The translations under genes were made by a program, and so were the position numbers. Below, in pieces: positions 23,709 to 35,694 of a stretch of DNA of 64,000 bases. Each line of letters opens with the position of its first letter. Within the stretch, counting starts at the first letter, position 1. A model generated the notes under the pieces. The model did not search any database and was not told the origin of the DNA. It saw only the letters and a list, made by a program, of their open reading frames with translations. Source of the DNA: Marisa cornuarietis (lineage: Eukaryota; Mollusca; Gastropoda; Architaenioglossa; Ampullariidae); the NCBI GenBank assembly GCA_004794655.1, contig SMMW01000003.1, forward strand, positions 15,147,501 to 15,211,500, given 5' to 3'.

Positions 23709-24960
23709 CCGTTCCCTGCCGACTATCAAACAGGATCTATGATGTTAGATAAAGTGCAAGGCATGTTGTTTTGTTCTGATCGCTATTTAACAAATAAACA
23801 AATGATTGCAGAGTATGTTGTCCTGTAAACATCCTTAAAGCAATTAGAGCAGTGATAATTTGCATAGGACCATTTCCTATCGCGAATCATTCGGTGCAGC
23901 CACAACGACACCTTCGAGTCACAGGAATGTACCGGACCTAACTTTTTTGCCCGTTTATTTGTGGAAGAGTTATCTTGTGAAGACGTGATAGGTATACGAA
24001 TTTCCCACTTTCTCTGAAAACAGAACGAAACTGTAATATGTAATATTAACTACCTCTAGACTTATGCTTAGAAACTAATTCTCTACAAATGACTTCTTTA
24101 ACTTTTCTCAAAACTGCTTGCAGAAGCCGACTTTGATACAGTTGCTATCACTTGATAACGCTTTACAAGTTGGTTTTCATTGGCTTTTATTTTTTCTCCT
24201 TTTCTTCTTTGGTTTTACTGGAGATTGAGCAGTTGCATAGTTGTTTTCTTCCTCATAGAGGTGTTTCGAAACATCTTATAATCAAGCGTTCAAACTAACC
24301 TTCCTCCACCTTGCGAGATCTTACTCCCATAATTTTATGCGTTGTTATTGTGTCATATATTTAATGTAAATATGATTTGCTCTATATATATTGCCTTTGT
24401 TTAGTCACTATTTATGTATCTGTCTACTTTGTTTTGTGTTTGTGAAGCGCAACATGCCTACTTTGAATCGAAGAAATGCGATAAAAAAGCTCCTTATTAT
24501 TTCCCGTGCCACAATAATGCTGTTCCTAATGATGATGATGTCTTACTTTATAAACACTGGGATTTACATATTAACTTTGTTTGTCAAGTTACTTTTAGTC
24601 GTTTAGGAGGTATGGGACCATCACTGTGTTAACACATTTCTCGCATTTCACGTGTCACGGTTATATCCACAAAGAAAGAAATTTGGAGGATGTGAGAGAA
24701 AAAATGGCAGGAGAGTGCGATCATATATTTATAGTAAAAATAAATAATCCTTTCGTGACATACGTGATTTTTAAGGAAACCTGAGGCTTTTGGAACGGGA
24801 AATTCTTGTCAGTGTATTAATTACCTGCACACGCTGTAAGTAGAGCTGATGTTTATTTTAAAAAGTCTACATGATCAAGATGCTCAGGCCCAGTCCTGAC
24901 CTTGATGCGCATGACTGCGTAAAAACGTCAATTACCGGTCGAGAAGAAAGATGCTGAAGG
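23709..24960. repeat. Duplicated 5' flank and retroposon-tail block
   Basis: No gene is seen. 24,030-24,520 resembles 40,450-40,770 and the inverted 5.9-6.4 kb block, with a GTGAAGCGCAACATG and AAATGCGATAAAAAAG stretch typical of LINE/SINE 3' tails. 24,630-24,960 is a direct copy of about 41,005-41,330 (CATTTCTCGC, TTCACGTGTC, GATGCGCATGACTGCG). Confidence 0.6.
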
Positions 24961-25303
24961 AATTAGGTTTTGATATTTGTGTGTCATTGTATGTCCTGAG
25001 TTAGCGTGGTGTAAACAGACCGGCAGCATGGGTTGAGATAGTAAAGGTGAGAGCATGAGTAACAAGCTGTTTATTTTAAAGTAGATTAGAAGATTCTAGA
25101 AGGGGGAATAAGGAGGTAATATAATTAATCGCCAGCCAGTGCTTCACTTCCCAGGTGGACACGGCAAGTGCCAAGACACCATGCGTTGGTGGAGTGGAGG
25201 CTGCGTCTTCCAAGCAACGTGCAGTAACCAGATTGTTTTTGTATCTCGGATTTTCTCCAACTTAGTTGAATTTTTGTATTTTTATGTAGACTTCTCTAAT
25301 TAA

Positions 25304-25334
<31 letters not shown>

Positions 25335-25586
25335 ACTAACTTGTTAATAGTTATTAATAGCCTATGAATAAATGACTCTGGGAGCAACTGACCCTAGGAT
25401 CAGCGAATCCTATGAGGAGATGTGAATCGCGAAGGCTTCACCAGCAAACTTCGACGGACTGAATATTGCTGACCCAAGTGTCGGCGCTACAGAGAAAAAA
25501 GGATGCAGTCGCCCGTCTCCCAACAGGCGGCGCTGAAGTTCAACCGTCTGTCCCCTAAAGGCAACGTCTTTTTCTTAGCTATTTGT

Positions 25587-25643
<57 letters not shown>

Positions 25644-26423
25644 TCAAGGTACGTCAGTCCCCAGTGACTGCAACTGTGTGGTGAGTACAGTCCGAAGTGT
25701 GAGCAGACGGTTTCATACTGCTTCTGAACGACTTACTTGTTTTTTTTTAAGTTTGTAACGATGGATTATTTAGGGGACAAACTGCTATTTTCAGTCTGGC
25801 TTACTTTAGCGTCCTCTCATAAAATTAATTTAACATTTCAAAAAATAAATGGAAATAAAAAATAGTGTAAGTTTAGTAAGACAGTCGCATATAGGCATCA
25901 ATACTACAGCTGTGTCATACATTTCCCTATAAATACAAATCCATTAATCAACATGTAAACACACATCAACAGACATGCATTATAAACGAATATCATACCA
26001 CGTCGGACAGACACAGATCCACTAGACTCAAAACACAAAACAGACTGACAAATAAAAGCACAACCATGAAAGCAAATTGTTTCTAGAAAACACAAAAAAC
26101 TTAAAATTTGTAATCAGAACGTTTAATACTTTCACAATTGCTTGTTTTTAGCACTAATCCTAAATGGAATTAAGAGATCCTTTTTCCTAACAGCACACAA
26201 TATAGAAAAAAAGAAGATTAAGGTTGTTCTGGTGTTCAACGCCGTGTCATCAAGGAGGGCTACATCATGGTTACTGAAAAAGAAAAATGTATAATGATGA
26301 ACTAAATTCTTTCTTATATCGTTTTTTTCAGCAACTTCATTTTTATCGTTTCGGTCGTAACAAAACGACAATGTTTTATAGCATGAATGAGCGCGCGCGC
26401 GCGCGCACGCACGCACGCACGCA

Positions 26424-26468
<45 letters not shown>

Positions 26469-26540
26469 ATACGCGTGAGAGTATACAAAGGACGCTCGCT
26501 TTTATTATTCCATGTGAAAATGTGACAAAGAGAAAAAAAC
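24961..26540. repeat. Duplicated blocks with (ATT)n, (GT)n and (CA)n microsatellites
   Basis: No gene is seen. 25,000-25,740 matches 10,846-11,470. 25,870-26,160 matches 15,160-15,430. ATT run about 25,308-25,335; GT run about 25,588-25,640; GC then CACG then CA run about 26,389-26,464. Confidence 0.65.
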
Positions 26541-26924
26541 TACTCGAGGTTAACTCTGCTGGTCTGAGTATCGCGCAATATCCTTTTTTTTTGGGGGGGG
26601 TCATTTATGCAGGCACGTGACCTTCTCACACAACTGAGACGTGTTCCGTTTTTTTAAATTATATTTTGACTGATCATCAGTAAACGTGTGACATCTGAGC
26701 TATGTCGACGCTTATAACACAAACTATATCGACGAAATATCTGTAAATATACCTACTTTTGAAAAACTTTTTATTTCGTTCATTCGATAAAGTTGATCAA
26801 ACGAAAAAAGTATAACGACTAAAAAAATAGAGATTATCAGCGTGTGCAGTTCTGTCTCTGATCTGTGTAATCTCTAAACTCTCACTCACTTATTCACTTA
26901 CACTCACGTCAGTTGCTGCTGTAG

Positions 26925-27134
26925 TTAGCCAGTGATTGGTGTACAACCCAGGCAAGATAACATCCTGGGAATTTGCTGGCACCTTATTGTATTTTGTAGG
27001 TTTCTGCAATATCTACGGTGCTCATTCTGCAGGGATGGGCAGCTCTACTTAAAACGGTCATCATCGATCGCAGCGACGGTACAAGCCAGCATGACGATGA
27101 CCACAAGGCCGAAGATGATGTATTTGTTGTTCAT
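26925..27134 (-). pseudogene. Secreted cysteine-rich peptide, copy C (nonsense-mutated)
   Basis: Fourth member of the family, starting at the conserved ATG (27,134-27,132) with the same signal peptide (one Ser-to-Cys change). Codon 30 is TAG (27,047-27,045), just before the first mature Cys; copy A has a Tyr codon here. Beyond the stop the frame stays open and keeps the copy A spacing, C-10-C-8-C-8-C-2-C, ending at TAA 26,927-26,925. The 3' end has been rearranged. Five codons after the last Cys the sequence joins 3'-flank DNA equivalent to position 870 of the window, so the tail, AATAAA and tandem array are deleted. The leader cassette (28,093-28,171) and acceptor (exon from 27,163) are intact. 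The predicted product is a 29-aa leader fragment; a sequencing error at the stop is the alternative. Confidence 0.75.
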
Positions 27135-28092
27135 GGCGAGAGGTTTCCTCGTACAAACAGTTCCTGTGATGGACAAGTGTAGTGCAAAGCTAGCGATTAC
27201 AACAGACAACAAGAGAAAACATGATAGATGATCAGGTTAGCAGAAAATAAAGATAAAGCAAATCTGTCATTTATAAAATAATGCACATAATAAGTCCTCA
27301 ATCAAGCTAAATCACTCATTTTTATTAACCAATACTAACTACATCCTACGAATACATTTTAAGCATGAAAAGGCCTGAGGTCGTGAGGGTTTTATTTTCT
27401 AACACCGATGTTATTTGAGATGGCAGTACTAACTATAATGCAAGAAATATTTTGTCTAAATGACATTAGAATCATTATCAGGAAAATATATTTGCTCACA
27501 TTTTGTCTTCTTTTCTTTTACAATAATAACTTGTACACTAATTGTAATAATAAGAACTTTTGTAATAATAGTAAAATCTTATATCAAAATAGTAATAACC
27601 TTTATTATTATAGTAATAACTACATTTGTAAAGTACATTTCCTTGTTTAGAGGCACACTCGGGGCTTTGTGCACGAAAGACTATCAACTAACAGACTCAC
27701 AACAGCGTCAGAAAATGATTGACACTGTGGCAAACATGAACAAAGAGCAAGGATCAAGATGAAGAACCGTGGAGTGGGTGGAATAGTACGATTGGTTACG
27801 AAGGGTATTTCTAACAGACATTGGTTTTGAGGAATTTGAAAGCTTCGTGTTTTGACACAGTTCAAAGAGAAAAGGCCAGAGAATTCCAAACGATGTGGTC
27901 ACAGAAGAAGGAGCTTCTTCCGAAGGTCAGGATACCTGACCGGAAAGACGGATTTCGGCATTAAGGCTGTGGGTTAGAAATGGCAGGGTCCTACCATCGA
28001 AATTGTCTTCTATAAATTCAATCGTCAAACGCGACAGACAAAACAGACCAGCACTCAATGAAAGATCAGAAATGCAGTGTTGACAGACTTAC

Positions 28093-28171
28093 TCTCGTAG
28101 ACAAGTGAAGAGTCACGTTAGATGGCAGCGCAAGCACCTGAACGACAGACCCTTGTCCTCGACTTTTTATA
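28093..28171 (-). promoter_or_regulatory. TATA promoter and leader exon of pseudogene C
   Basis: TATAAAAA (28,171-28,164), leader core TCTGTCGTTCAGGTGCTTG and donor GAGA|GTAAGT (GT at 28,091-28,092). The cassette looks functional although the coding exon is not. Confidence 0.65.
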
Positions 28172-29130
28172 CCTTTCCTGGACATGTGATGCACGGGAAC
28201 TGCGAAGTTGAATAAGATCAGAGGCAGGCTGCTTTGTGGATCAGTTCGATAGCCGCTATAAAGCAAATAAACAAACCTTCAAAGGGAAGTGTGTGTTTTA
28301 ATCATCCGTAGCGTAATAAACCTGATAATAAATGGCGTTCTCTCACAAATCGTCAGGGGGAGCCACAAAGATACGGTCGAGTCTCAGGGATGTGCCTGAT
28401 GCAACTTATTTTTTTCATTTGGAGACTGTGGAAGAGTCAGCTTGTGCAGGACGTGATAGCTTTGCAGATTTACCACTTTCTCTGAAAACAAAACAAATTA
28501 CCTCCCTCCTCCTACACTGACGTGTAGAATCTTTCAAAAAATGATTTGTAACCTAGTTAACTTTTGCCCAGTTAAAGGACACAATTTGTAAACATGTTTA
28601 CTAAAATAGAACAGCCAGGAGATATGTTTGATACGATATTTTTTTTATTTCTTACCTTACAAATTCTGGCAAAGTATCAGAAAAGCGAGAACCAGGTTCC
28701 TAAATTCAAATACCGCTACCGTCGCATACATACATTGGAACACTGCGTAAAACTATGACTGTCACAGTGAAGGAAGAATAATGGAGAGTTAGAACTACGG
28801 TGGGAAGAAGATATATAGACAGAAGAAAACGAACGAAACGAACCAGAACACTCTTCCCAAACCCAGGGAATAAAGTCACAAAGTAAAACGAAAACATCAA
28901 TAACAAAATGTAAAAAAAAAAAACGGTTTTAAATAAAATAAGTAAAAATAACTCGTAAGAACGCACGTTTATTTGAAATGTACAAAAAAGGGGTTAAGTA
29001 AATTTTTTCCTTACGTCTCGGGATTTTCTTTAATACACATATCTTAGAAAATAAAAATATTCAGGGCCCTCTTTGAAACATTGAAACAAAACATGACTAT
29101 ATTTTAAAATATTTCCAATATTAGTTATGT
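28172..29130. repeat. 5'-flank unit of copy C
   Basis: No gene is seen. Direct copy of about 2,570-3,260 and of 19,560-19,860 (AAACGAAAACATCAATAA, then CTTACGTCTCGGGATTTTC). Confidence 0.65.
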
Positions 29131-30447
29131 TTCCGCCTTTTACTTAGATCATTTATACCTTCAATCCCATCATTTAGGTATAGTTAAAAGCTAGGGCTTG
29201 CAACATAAAACGAGACAAAACATGAAAAATGATTAAGTTAGTAAAAAAAAAAAACACTTTTATTTGAAATGCACTAAAATAGTAAAATATGCGTCTTTTA
29301 CTTTACTTTTCACCCATCTCTGATCTCTCTCTCTCTATTTGGGTGGAGTGTCGTCACAACGTGACGGTTGCTAATCAAGCTTCAGACTGTCTGACTGACA
29401 GAGGCACCCGCTACAACTGTCTGCTTTCATGAATAGTTTTTTTTTTGGGGGGGGGGTGAGGGTGGGGGGATAGGTCTTCGGTGTTTTATTTTCTTTTATT
29501 TTTAATGCACTCACCCAAGGGAAGGTACTATTTTATGTTTGCATTTTGTTAGCGGGTTGTTTTTTTTTTTCGTTTTACTTTGTCAAAGGCCAAATTAGGG
29601 TAAATAACCTGTAGTTTACTTGTCCTAGAAAACCAGTTACCTATCTCCCCTAATTACGCCAATATGTTCTCGTACAAAATTTTTAAAATTTATTAAAATT
29701 ATTTTACTACTTCTGGACTCATGGAAATGATTTAATATTGCATTGTCAACGAAAATTAGTAACTGATGAAGATTTCAGACCTCTAGGACAATGGGAAGTG
29801 GGTATCTCTATTACAAAAGTTTCTGGAAAAAGACAAAGGTATAGTGCGTTAAATAAAAGTGTGTTGACCTTTCAGTTGTATCCTCTAGATGTTTTTGATG
29901 ACCTCAAAGGGTTATGAATTCATGAACTAAAGAAACTGATGAAATGGGAGGTAAACATGATATAAAATGTGAAAACAAACTATATAAGCTAGAAGACAGA
30001 AATATTTGGTAAACATGGCAAAACATGTAACTCTAGTGTACCAGACAATAATTTATTTCTCCGATTTGCAGGTTGTAGCAGTTCGACTCCACCGTTTATT
30101 TGGTTACCTACAACATTACGTCCCGTAAGTATGAGTGAATGAGTGAGTGAGAGATTAAAGATCACAGACAGATCTGCACACGTTAGTGATCTTTATTTTT
30201 TCAGTCGTTACCTTTCGCTTGAGCAAATTAAACAAACAAACGAAATAGAAAGTTTGTAATTTAAAAGTAGCTATATTTACAGATATTTCATCGACATAGC
30301 TCAGATGTCAAGCGTATATTAATGATCCAACAAAATAATAATTTAAAAAAAACGGAGCTGGTTTTTTTCTCGCTGTCACATTTTCACATAGAATAATAAA
30401 AAGGGGCGTCCTTTGTATACTCTCGCGCGCGTGCGTGTGGGTGTGTT

Positions 30448-30486
<39 letters not shown>

Positions 30487-30700
30487 ACTTCTTAATTATA
30501 CATTCTTTTTTTTCAGTAACTCTGATGTAAGTCTTCGTTGATGACACGGCGTTCGACACCAAAACACCTTTAATCTTTTCTTTTTCTAGATAGGGTGCTG
30601 TTAGGAAAGAAAGGATCTCTATAATCAAGTCAGGATAACAACAAGATGAGGTGAAAGTATTGGCTATTAAACGTTTTTCTGATCACGAATTATAAGTGTT
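29131..30700 (-). repeat. Inverted 3'-flank cassette without a gene
   Basis: No gene is seen. 29,140-29,440 is inverted 12,950-13,240, and 29,560-29,830 is inverted 12,560-12,760. 29,862-30,700 is inverted 3'-flank sequence equivalent to positions 1-1,110, starting at the edge of the tandem array. Includes a T/G homopolymer patch at 29,440 and a GT run at about 30,445-30,482. Confidence 0.65.
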
Positions 30701-32400
30701 TTGTGTTTTTCTAGGAAAAGAACTGCTTTCATCGTTGTTTGTGTCTTTATTTGTCAGTCTGTTTTTTAACTCATGTCGATTGAGGTAGGGTCACAAATCT
30801 TTAGGACTCTCAAAAACAATTTGGGGTAGCTTTCATATCGTTCGTGAAACATTTTTTTTTAATTTTCGTTTTCAAACATCATAACGACCAATTATTTATC
30901 AACAATTAATATAACGATCAAAAAGCTGCTGCTTATAAAAGCTGGATGTCACAGTAGTTGATTTCAGCAAGACAGTGGCATATGTCCATGTGTACATCAA
31001 TATCGCAGCTCTGTCATATATTTACCATAAATACAAATCCACTCAGCTCTTTAAAAATACACGCTAACAAGCATGCATCATATATTTATATAGCTATCTG
31101 TCAGCTCATCAGACACACAGAAATACATATCCATTGGAAGCGAGATCAAGAAAACGTTTAATAGTCAAAACATTTACATCAATTTGCTGTTAGCAGTAAC
31201 CCCGGGTAGACTCTACACATCCTTTCTTTTCCTAACACTACCCAGTCTAAAAAAAGATGATTGAGGTTTTTTTTATGTTGAACGCCGTCTGCAATGAATG
31301 CCACATCAGAGCGACTGAAAAAGAAAAGTGTAAAATTACTAAAATTGTTTCTTGTACTTCTTGATCACACCTCCGATTTTATAGTTTTTGACCGTAGCAA
31401 AACTACAAAAAACCCACACGAAAGTGTGTGCGCGTATTAAAAACACACATTTTCTTATGCCATGCTTTAATGTGCACGGAGAACAAAATTATCAGAGACA
31501 AAATAAACTCTTTTGGGCTGAAAAATCATGTATACACATAACTTTCGCCTATAACTCAAAATCATATCTTCGGTTTTTATTTCTCATCACTATTCGTCGA
31601 CAAAATGTCTGCAAACATAACTAGTTTTAAATGCTAAACTTTTTCTTCGGTTTATTTTCCAAGCATCAGCAAACGAAAGTGAGTTGACTTGTATTGCAGC
31701 TGACGACGAGCGTCAAGTTTCACCTTCGTCAGCATCATCATTGCCTTTCACTTTCATAGCTTTTTTGTTCCAAAAATTACAATTTACCAGAATGTTGATT
31801 ATTCTATTTTTATTAAGATATTTGAAAATTGGCTTAGCTCACATTCTTAATGCGTTGCGATTCTGTTAAATCGCTATATTGTCTGAGTCTGGAGCCAGGT
31901 GCGTGCTTCCAGATACTGCGTGCATAGCGGTCGCGAGTCTAATTACGAAACAAGTGTGTCTAGGTGTCTGTATGTTTGTTGTAACTAGGAATGTTTATCG
32001 AACAATACAAGATTTAGATGTACATTTCGTACATATGTCATGAAATAATCGACTGACAAGTCGGGCTACTAATGTCTGCAGATGTGTATCTGATTTCTGT
32101 TCTCTAGTCTTTCACTTACTCACACTCGCATCAGCTGCTGCTGTAGTTTAACCGATTGGTAAACCTGTAATGCCACAACCTGCAAAGCGGAGAACAGAGT
32201 CATTACCCACAAGTACAGGTATTCCCTATTCATCCAATGTTACCATCTTTTCTGTGCATCTTTTATGTTAGCCTTTATCGAAGATAGAAAAATAATTCTT
32301 CTAATACATTTCAGTTTTTTATCTCTCACCTAAATCCTGTCGACCTCGTACTTCATCGTTCACATGGGTTCACGACCCGGTAATGTTATTAAGGCTAATG
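30701..32400. repeat. 3'-flank blocks of gene D
   Basis: No gene is seen. 30,950-31,110 is another CAGCTGAATGGATTTG-type copy. 31,260-31,680 and 31,770-32,250 resemble the 15.5-17.3 kb and 26.2-26.9 kb blocks. Confidence 0.5.
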
Positions 32401-32660
32401 CGAGAAAGCGATAAGGCAATCAAAGGCTAAACTTTACAATATGTCTTCACATATTTATCTTTCTTAAAATATGTAGCTACGATTCACAGGCGTGGTAGCC
32501 CCTTTTACAGCTTATCTACTAACCCTTTGTGGATTCACTTGCCACGGTTTACAGTTTACCTGGTCAGCGTTTGTACGCTCACTTGCCACCCATTGTTAGT
32601 TAGATAACCACCATTCACAAATTGCCTAGCTATATTTTACAGGTTTACTAGGCATGCGTT
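32401..32660 (-). repeat. Degenerate tandem array downstream of gene D
   Basis: Counterpart of 1,038-1,280, with further decay and extra units (TGTGAATGG, CAAGTGAATCCACAAAGGG). Confidence 0.4.
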
Positions 32661-32682
32661 TCGCTTAAAAAAAGAAAACATT

Positions 32683-32934
32683 TTAAGCCCTAAGAGGAAG
32701 AATAATTGAAGAAAAAAAAGTGTGTGAAAAAGCGTGACTAATACAACCGCGCTTTTGGATGAGCCATTGAACTCGCAGACATTGCCATGTGGTTGATTGT
32801 CCGGGGCAATGTGCATTGGACCAAAACAACAAGTTATCGCAGCTATAGTCATCGTCGTCGTCGTCGTCTGCAACGACTGTAACAACCAACATGACGATGA
32901 CCACAAGGCCAAAGATGATGCATTTGCTGGTCAT
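32683..32934 (-). CDS. Secreted cysteine-rich peptide, copy D (Asp-run variant)
   Basis: Starts at the conserved ATG (32,934-32,932) and encodes 83 aa. The signal peptide is the family type (MTSKCIIFGLVVIVMLV). It is followed by seven consecutive Asp encoded by a GAC-type triplet run at 32,848-32,868, then YSC. Mature Cys spacing is C-10-C-8-C-11-C. The fourth Cys of copies A and C is replaced, leaving four. The C-terminal tail keeps the FSHT motif seen in A and B. Acceptor CCATCACAG precedes exon position 32,963; the intron is only 501 bp and the leader lies at 33,465-33,539. The coding exon is intact. Triplet slippage probably produced the Asp run. Function unknown. Confidence 0.72.
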   Translation of the reverse strand: MTSKCIIFGLVVIVMLVVTVVADDDDDDDYSCDNLLFWSNAHCPGQSTTWQCLRVQWLIQKRGCISHAFSHTFFSSIILPLRA

Positions 32935-33464
32935 GGCGAGAGGTTTCCTCGCACGAACAGTTCCTGTGATGGACAAGCTAGGGCTTGCAACGAGACAAAA
33001 CATGATATATGATTAATTTAGTAAAAACTGACGATAAAGCACATAATAAGTTTTCGATCAAGATAAAATTAAAAAATTTTATTAGCCAATTAATTTTTTT
33101 TAAATAATACAGCGTACGAATACATTTTAAACATGAAAAGGCTTGAAGTTGTTAGGCTTTTACCTCTATTCTGTTATGCGGATGTTATTTGAGATGACTG
33201 TACTAACTATAATGCTAGAATCACTACGTTAGATAAAAATGTTTACTCATATTTTGTCCCTTTTTTACAGTAATAGTAATAACGTTTATATTAATAGTAA
33301 GAACACAAACGAGCGCCAATCAGCGCTTTTGACCGGCGCTGTCACCAAGCCGACCTTCAGCTGGCCTTTGCCACCCTCTACCACAAAATCAATCGTCAAA
33401 CACATCAATTAAAAAATTAAAAAAAGATCAGCACAGGTTAGAAATGCAGTGTTGAAAGACTTAC

Positions 33465-33539
33465 CTTAGGAGACAGAGCGTCACGCTAGTCGGCAGCGCA
33501 AACACCTGAATGACAGACTCTGGTCTCTGACTTTTTATA
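33465..33539 (-). promoter_or_regulatory. TATA promoter and leader exon of gene D
   Basis: TATAAAAA (33,539-33,532), a diverged leader core (GTCTGTCATTCAGGTG) and donor AAG|GTAAGT (GT at 33,463-33,464). Confidence 0.65.
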
Positions 33540-35681
33540 CCGTTCGTGGACATGTGACACATGGGAACTGCGAAGTTGAATAAGATGAGAGGCAGGCTGT
33601 TTTGCAGATCAGTTTGACAGCCGCTAAAAGAAAGCAGGTAAACAAACCATCAAAGAGTAGTGTGTGTTGTAAACATCCGTATTGTAATTAAAGCGATGAT
33701 GACAAGTTGTCAGGGGCGGAGCCACAAAGATACGGTCGAGTGGTGAATGTGGCTGACCGGATATCTATGCAGATTTCCCATTTCCTCTGAAAACAAAACA
33801 AGACAAAAATATTTACCACTGACCTCTCTCCACTTACACGTACACCGACGTTGAGAAGCTGATCGTCAGAAAACGATTTGTAACTCATGACCACCTTTTC
33901 TCATTTAAAGGACGCAATTTTGTAAACATGTTTACTAAAAATTAAAACAACTGAATTTTATATCCTGTATTACATGGTCGGCCGCACTGACAAACACGTG
34001 TCACTTTTTATATGTAAAAACACAAGCACAGCGTTCAAATAACTAAAGGTGGTCGGTCCGACAGGCAAGTTACTGAAAGTAAAAAGAATTTTTATTATTA
34101 TTGATCTTACATAAGTATGTATTACATAAAAATTATAAACGTTTATAATAATAGTACCAACATGTTTCGGTCGAATAATTCCCACAATAAGCTGACTGCT
34201 TGAAAAGGTTCTGCTGTGGCTCAAAAATTGATTTCGGTGCTGGAACTGCACAACTTTTCAAATTCTTTCGACAATAAAAGTGAGACTGAAAACATGGCGA
34301 TATCGTTTGAGCTTATTGTGGTGAAGTCGTCTTTTCTGTAAAAGTGGAGTAAGGACAGCATGCCTACACAAAACACGGAAAGGATTTAGATTTTAAAAAT
34401 ATGTTCATTAATTCGTTCACCGCTCCTCCTTTGCTTTGTGTATTTTTTAGGGTTTCCAGTACTAGGAACATTATTTGTTATTATTGAGTCGTCGTTCTAC
34501 TGAAGACTTTGGGTTTCACTCACATGAGGTTTATCACCGGCCTTCTTCACTCTTTTAGTTGAGGTGACTCTGATTGTTGTCACCAGACGACAGTGTTGTT
34601 GGGGAGCGGGTGTAGATGGGGGACCATGTAGAGAATGAGCAGTCTGATAGTTAAAGGTTTCTTATTTGTTTATCGCTCATTACACAAATGCATCTTTAAT
34701 AGGACCACAATAAACGGACAAAAACACTCGGTACGAGTGAGAGCTCGTTATAAACCATTCGTGGACAAGTGACACATCGGAACTGCGAAGTTGAATAACA
34801 TGAGAGGCAGGCTGTTCTGTGGATTAGTTTGACAGCCGACATAACGCAAAGAAACAAACCTTAAAAGAGTAGTGTATGTTGTAAACATCTGTAGCCGTAG
34901 TTAGAGTGATGATGACAAATAACGTTGGAGCCACAAAGATACGGTCGAGTGGCAGATGTAATTTGTTTACCAATTGGATACTGTGGAAGAGTCAGCTTGT
35001 GCTGACCTGCTAGTTATGCAGATTTCCCACTTCCTCTGAAATCAAAACAAGACAAAAATATTTACCACTGACCTTCATCCACGTACGCGTACACCGAGGT
35101 GTAGAAACTAGTCATCAGAAAACTACTTGTAACCCACGATCACTTTTCCCCATCAAAGGACACAATTTTCTAAACATGTTAAAAAAATAAAACGGCCAGG
35201 AGACTGCTTTTATAACACTTATTTAGTTCTTACCTTTAAATTCTGTCAAAACATCAGACAAACGAGAACCACGTTCCCAAATTCAAATACCGCTACTGTT
35301 ACCTACATACACTGGCACACTGAGTAAAAGTTCCTGACTGACTATCGTGACTGTTACAGTGAAGTTAAAATAACTAAGAGTTAGAGCAATAGTGGGAAGA
35401 AGACATGCAGACAGAAGAAAACAAACAGAACGAACCAGAACTAGCAGCCTTGAAAAACATCAAAGATCAAACTAGCATGCAACCACGTGGTCTTCCCGAA
35501 CTCATCTTGCTATGCCGCGTATGCGGATAACACAATCTACACAAAGAAATGAACTCCATCCCAAAGATATCTTCTGGACAAATTGCTCTGTTTCATCCAA
35601 TAATGTCTCCGCGTTCCTGTACTCAAAACAGTATTACCCAACTTCACGAATTCTCAGTGCGAAACAGAATATAACCAACAT
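33540..35681. repeat. Two 5'-flank units upstream of gene D
   Basis: No gene is seen. 33,540-33,960 and 34,745-35,470 are both copies of the 2,570-3,260 unit. The second lacks a leader exon, with only GTTATAAACCATTCGTGGACA at its left edge. 33,960-34,740 has no match I noticed. 35,530-35,620 resembles 3,290-3,390. Confidence 0.6.
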
Positions 35682-35694
35682 CTAACAAACTAAG
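35682..35694. repeat. Target-site duplication, left copy (RTE-like element)
   Basis: CTAACAAACTAAG is repeated exactly at 38,809-38,821, directly flanking the element. Confidence 0.8.

Noticed and set aside
26132..26620. ORFs of 63-118 codons across the CA/GC microsatellite, on both strands
   Set aside because: They translate simple repeats (Cys-Val, Thr-His, Ala-Arg) and have no other support.
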